A stretch of 6,880 bases of DNA, taken from Planctomycetaceae bacterium. GTDB lineage: Bacteria; Planctomycetota; Planctomycetia; Pirellulales; Pirellulaceae. Below are positions 6,451 through 6,880 of this stretch, in pieces; the stretch's first letter is position 1, and every line of letters begins with the position of its first letter. The notes under the pieces were generated by a model. That model was not told the origin of the DNA. It searched no databases and saw only the letters and a list, made by a program, of their open reading frames with translations. Both the position numbers and the translations under genes were made by a program. Location: positions 1 to 6,880 of the forward strand of contig DNPC01000511.1 of NCBI GenBank assembly GCA_003501565.1, read 5' to 3'.

Positions 6451-6475
6451 TACAGAATGTAAGCTACTTTTGCAA
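6447..6475 (-). promoter_or_regulatory. Predicted sigma-70-like promoter of the PadR/membrane/SIR2 operon
   Basis: Reading the minus strand, TTGCAA (6475-6470) and TAACAT (6452-6447) match the -35 and -10 consensus at 4 of 6 bases each, with an ideal 17-base spacer. Transcription would start near 6440, giving a leader of about 30 bases before ATG 6411. The -10 element is inside the palindromic operator. No other promoter is evident within the operon. Confidence 0.5.
6450..6462. promoter_or_regulatory. Second, weaker inverted repeat in the promoter spacer
   Basis: TTACAGAATGTAA has 5-base arms around GAA. It abuts the main palindrome, sharing one base, and lies between the predicted -10 and -35 elements. 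It carries the same ACATT half-site as the main operator, so it may be an auxiliary site for the same regulator. Short arms make chance occurrence possible. Confidence 0.35.
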
Positions 6476-6544
6476 GTGAAATTTGATTGCTTGCATTTCC
6501 CAACTCTGGCAGTCCCTTTTGGAGCGTACCTTAGCTCGATAGAT

Positions 6545-6561
6545 AGTTGTACGGTACAACT
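6545..6561. repeat. Perfect palindrome, possible operator
   Basis: AGTTGTACGGTACAACT has perfect 8-base arms around one base. Size and form are those of a dimeric repressor site. It differs in sequence from the PadR palindrome and lies about 70 bases upstream of the predicted -35 element of the operon. It could bind another regulator, be a remnant of a mobile-element end, or serve a small unannotated transcript. No gene start lies right beside it. Confidence 0.5.
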
Positions 6562-6575
6562 TTTGGTAGGGATTA

Positions 6576-6594
6576 GGCCCGACTAAATCGGGTT
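6576..6594 (-). terminator. Weak stem-loop, possible terminator of the thioredoxin-fold gene
   Basis: CCCGA and TCGGG pair around a five-base loop (6578-6592), extended by two G-T wobble pairs. It lies about 90 bases beyond the stop of the minus-strand gene to the right. There is no T-run after the stem on either strand, so intrinsic termination is uncertain. Confidence 0.25.
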
Positions 6595-6683
6595 GTTGAG
6601 GACGCAACGAAGCAAAAATACCAATGTTTCAAGGCCATTTGCAACTATGCGAGCCCATCGCTGGCCATCGCGTTCTCAGCCGG

Positions 6684-6880
6684 TTACTCCTGTTCGCCCA
6701 ACGCTAAACCAACGATCTCATCTTCGGTCATGCGATTGGCGCCGCTGCGTAGCATGTTTGCAAAATGTTCTCGCCCTTTTTCAGACGAAGGGAAGCCGAT
6801 ATTCTCTCCAGTATCGGGCATATTCGATGTGGCCAGAATGTCGCCGTCTGCGTTCAAGATTGCGGTCCAAGGAATCCCGC
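6684..6880 (-). CDS. Thioredoxin-fold family protein, C-terminal end (truncated by window edge)
   Basis: Reading in from the right edge on the minus strand gives 64 residues and a TAA stop. The first residues are 'GIPWTAILNADGDILATS', which is the thioredoxin-fold cis-proline strand: Pro after Gly-Ile, then a hydrophobic strand and an Asp-Gly turn. Next comes 'NIGFPSSEKGREHFANMLRSGANRMTEDEIVGLAL', the final helices. This resembles the C-terminus of thioredoxin-family proteins of Planctomycetota, where 'GNIGFP' followed by 'HF..ML' is recalled as common. The CXXC-containing part lies outside the window, so redox activity cannot be judged. It is likely a host gene, thus marking DNA outside the phage-like module. 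The fold is fairly sure; the exact role is unknown. Confidence 0.75.
   Translation of the reverse strand, partial: GIPWTAILNADGDILATSNMPDTGENIGFPSSEKGREHFANMLRSGANRMTEDEIVGLALGEQE

Larger units (their letters stand above)
6476..6683. other. Non-coding region between the PadR operon and the thioredoxin-fold gene
   Basis: These roughly 210 bases show no convincing coding frame on either strand. They hold the 17-bp palindrome at 6545-6561 and the weak stem-loop at 6578-6592, listed separately. Otherwise I see nothing I can name. The thioredoxin-fold gene ends at the right side of this region and the operon promoter lies to its left, both read from the minus strand. Confidence 0.5.

Noticed and set aside
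6562..6683. Possible insertion-sequence remnant or small RNA around the hairpin at 6578-6592.
   Set aside because: No transposase fragment, target-site duplication or T-run is visible. Only a short stem and a nearby palindrome can be supported.

Overview
The window suggests a member of the Planctomycetota, probably a marine Rhodopirellula-like (Pirellulales) lineage. The grounds are recalled resemblance, not a search. The phage-like genes (capsid, HK97-gp10-like protein, tape measure) resemble versions I associate with planctomycete genomes. So do the thioredoxin-fold C-terminus at the right edge and the PadR-type regulator paired with a small membrane protein. Base composition looks moderate, and most genes have weak or no Shine-Dalgarno sequences.

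The left two thirds (about 2-4490, plus strand) is a compact virion-structure module, read in one direction with gaps of 2-5 bases or overlaps. It holds the C-terminal end of a major capsid protein, two small helical proteins that look like tandem paralogues, an HK97-gp10-like head-tail/tail component, and a 972-residue tail tape measure protein. A short zinc-ribbon reading frame (CPGC-X13-CLSC) overlaps the end of the second small protein and the start of the gp10-like gene. No tail-tube, baseplate or fibre gene is present in the window, and the module stops at the tape measure gene.

The right part is read from the minus strand and converges on the tape measure gene. A tightly packed operon, transcribed from about 6440 down to 4524, encodes a PadR-like winged-helix regulator, a 171-residue protein with one C-terminal hydrophobic segment, and a 350-residue SIR2-like protein with its NAD-site motifs intact. 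A 19-bp palindrome overlaps the predicted -10 element and is a good candidate PadR operator. SIR2-like NADases are recurrent effectors of anti-phage abortive defence. A repressor-controlled membrane protein plus SIR2 beside a phage structural module is therefore the best candidate here for an undescribed defence or inter-phage conflict system.

About 250 bp of non-coding DNA upstream of the operon carries a second perfect palindrome and a weak hairpin. The window ends inside the C-terminus of a minus-strand thioredoxin-fold protein, probably a host gene.
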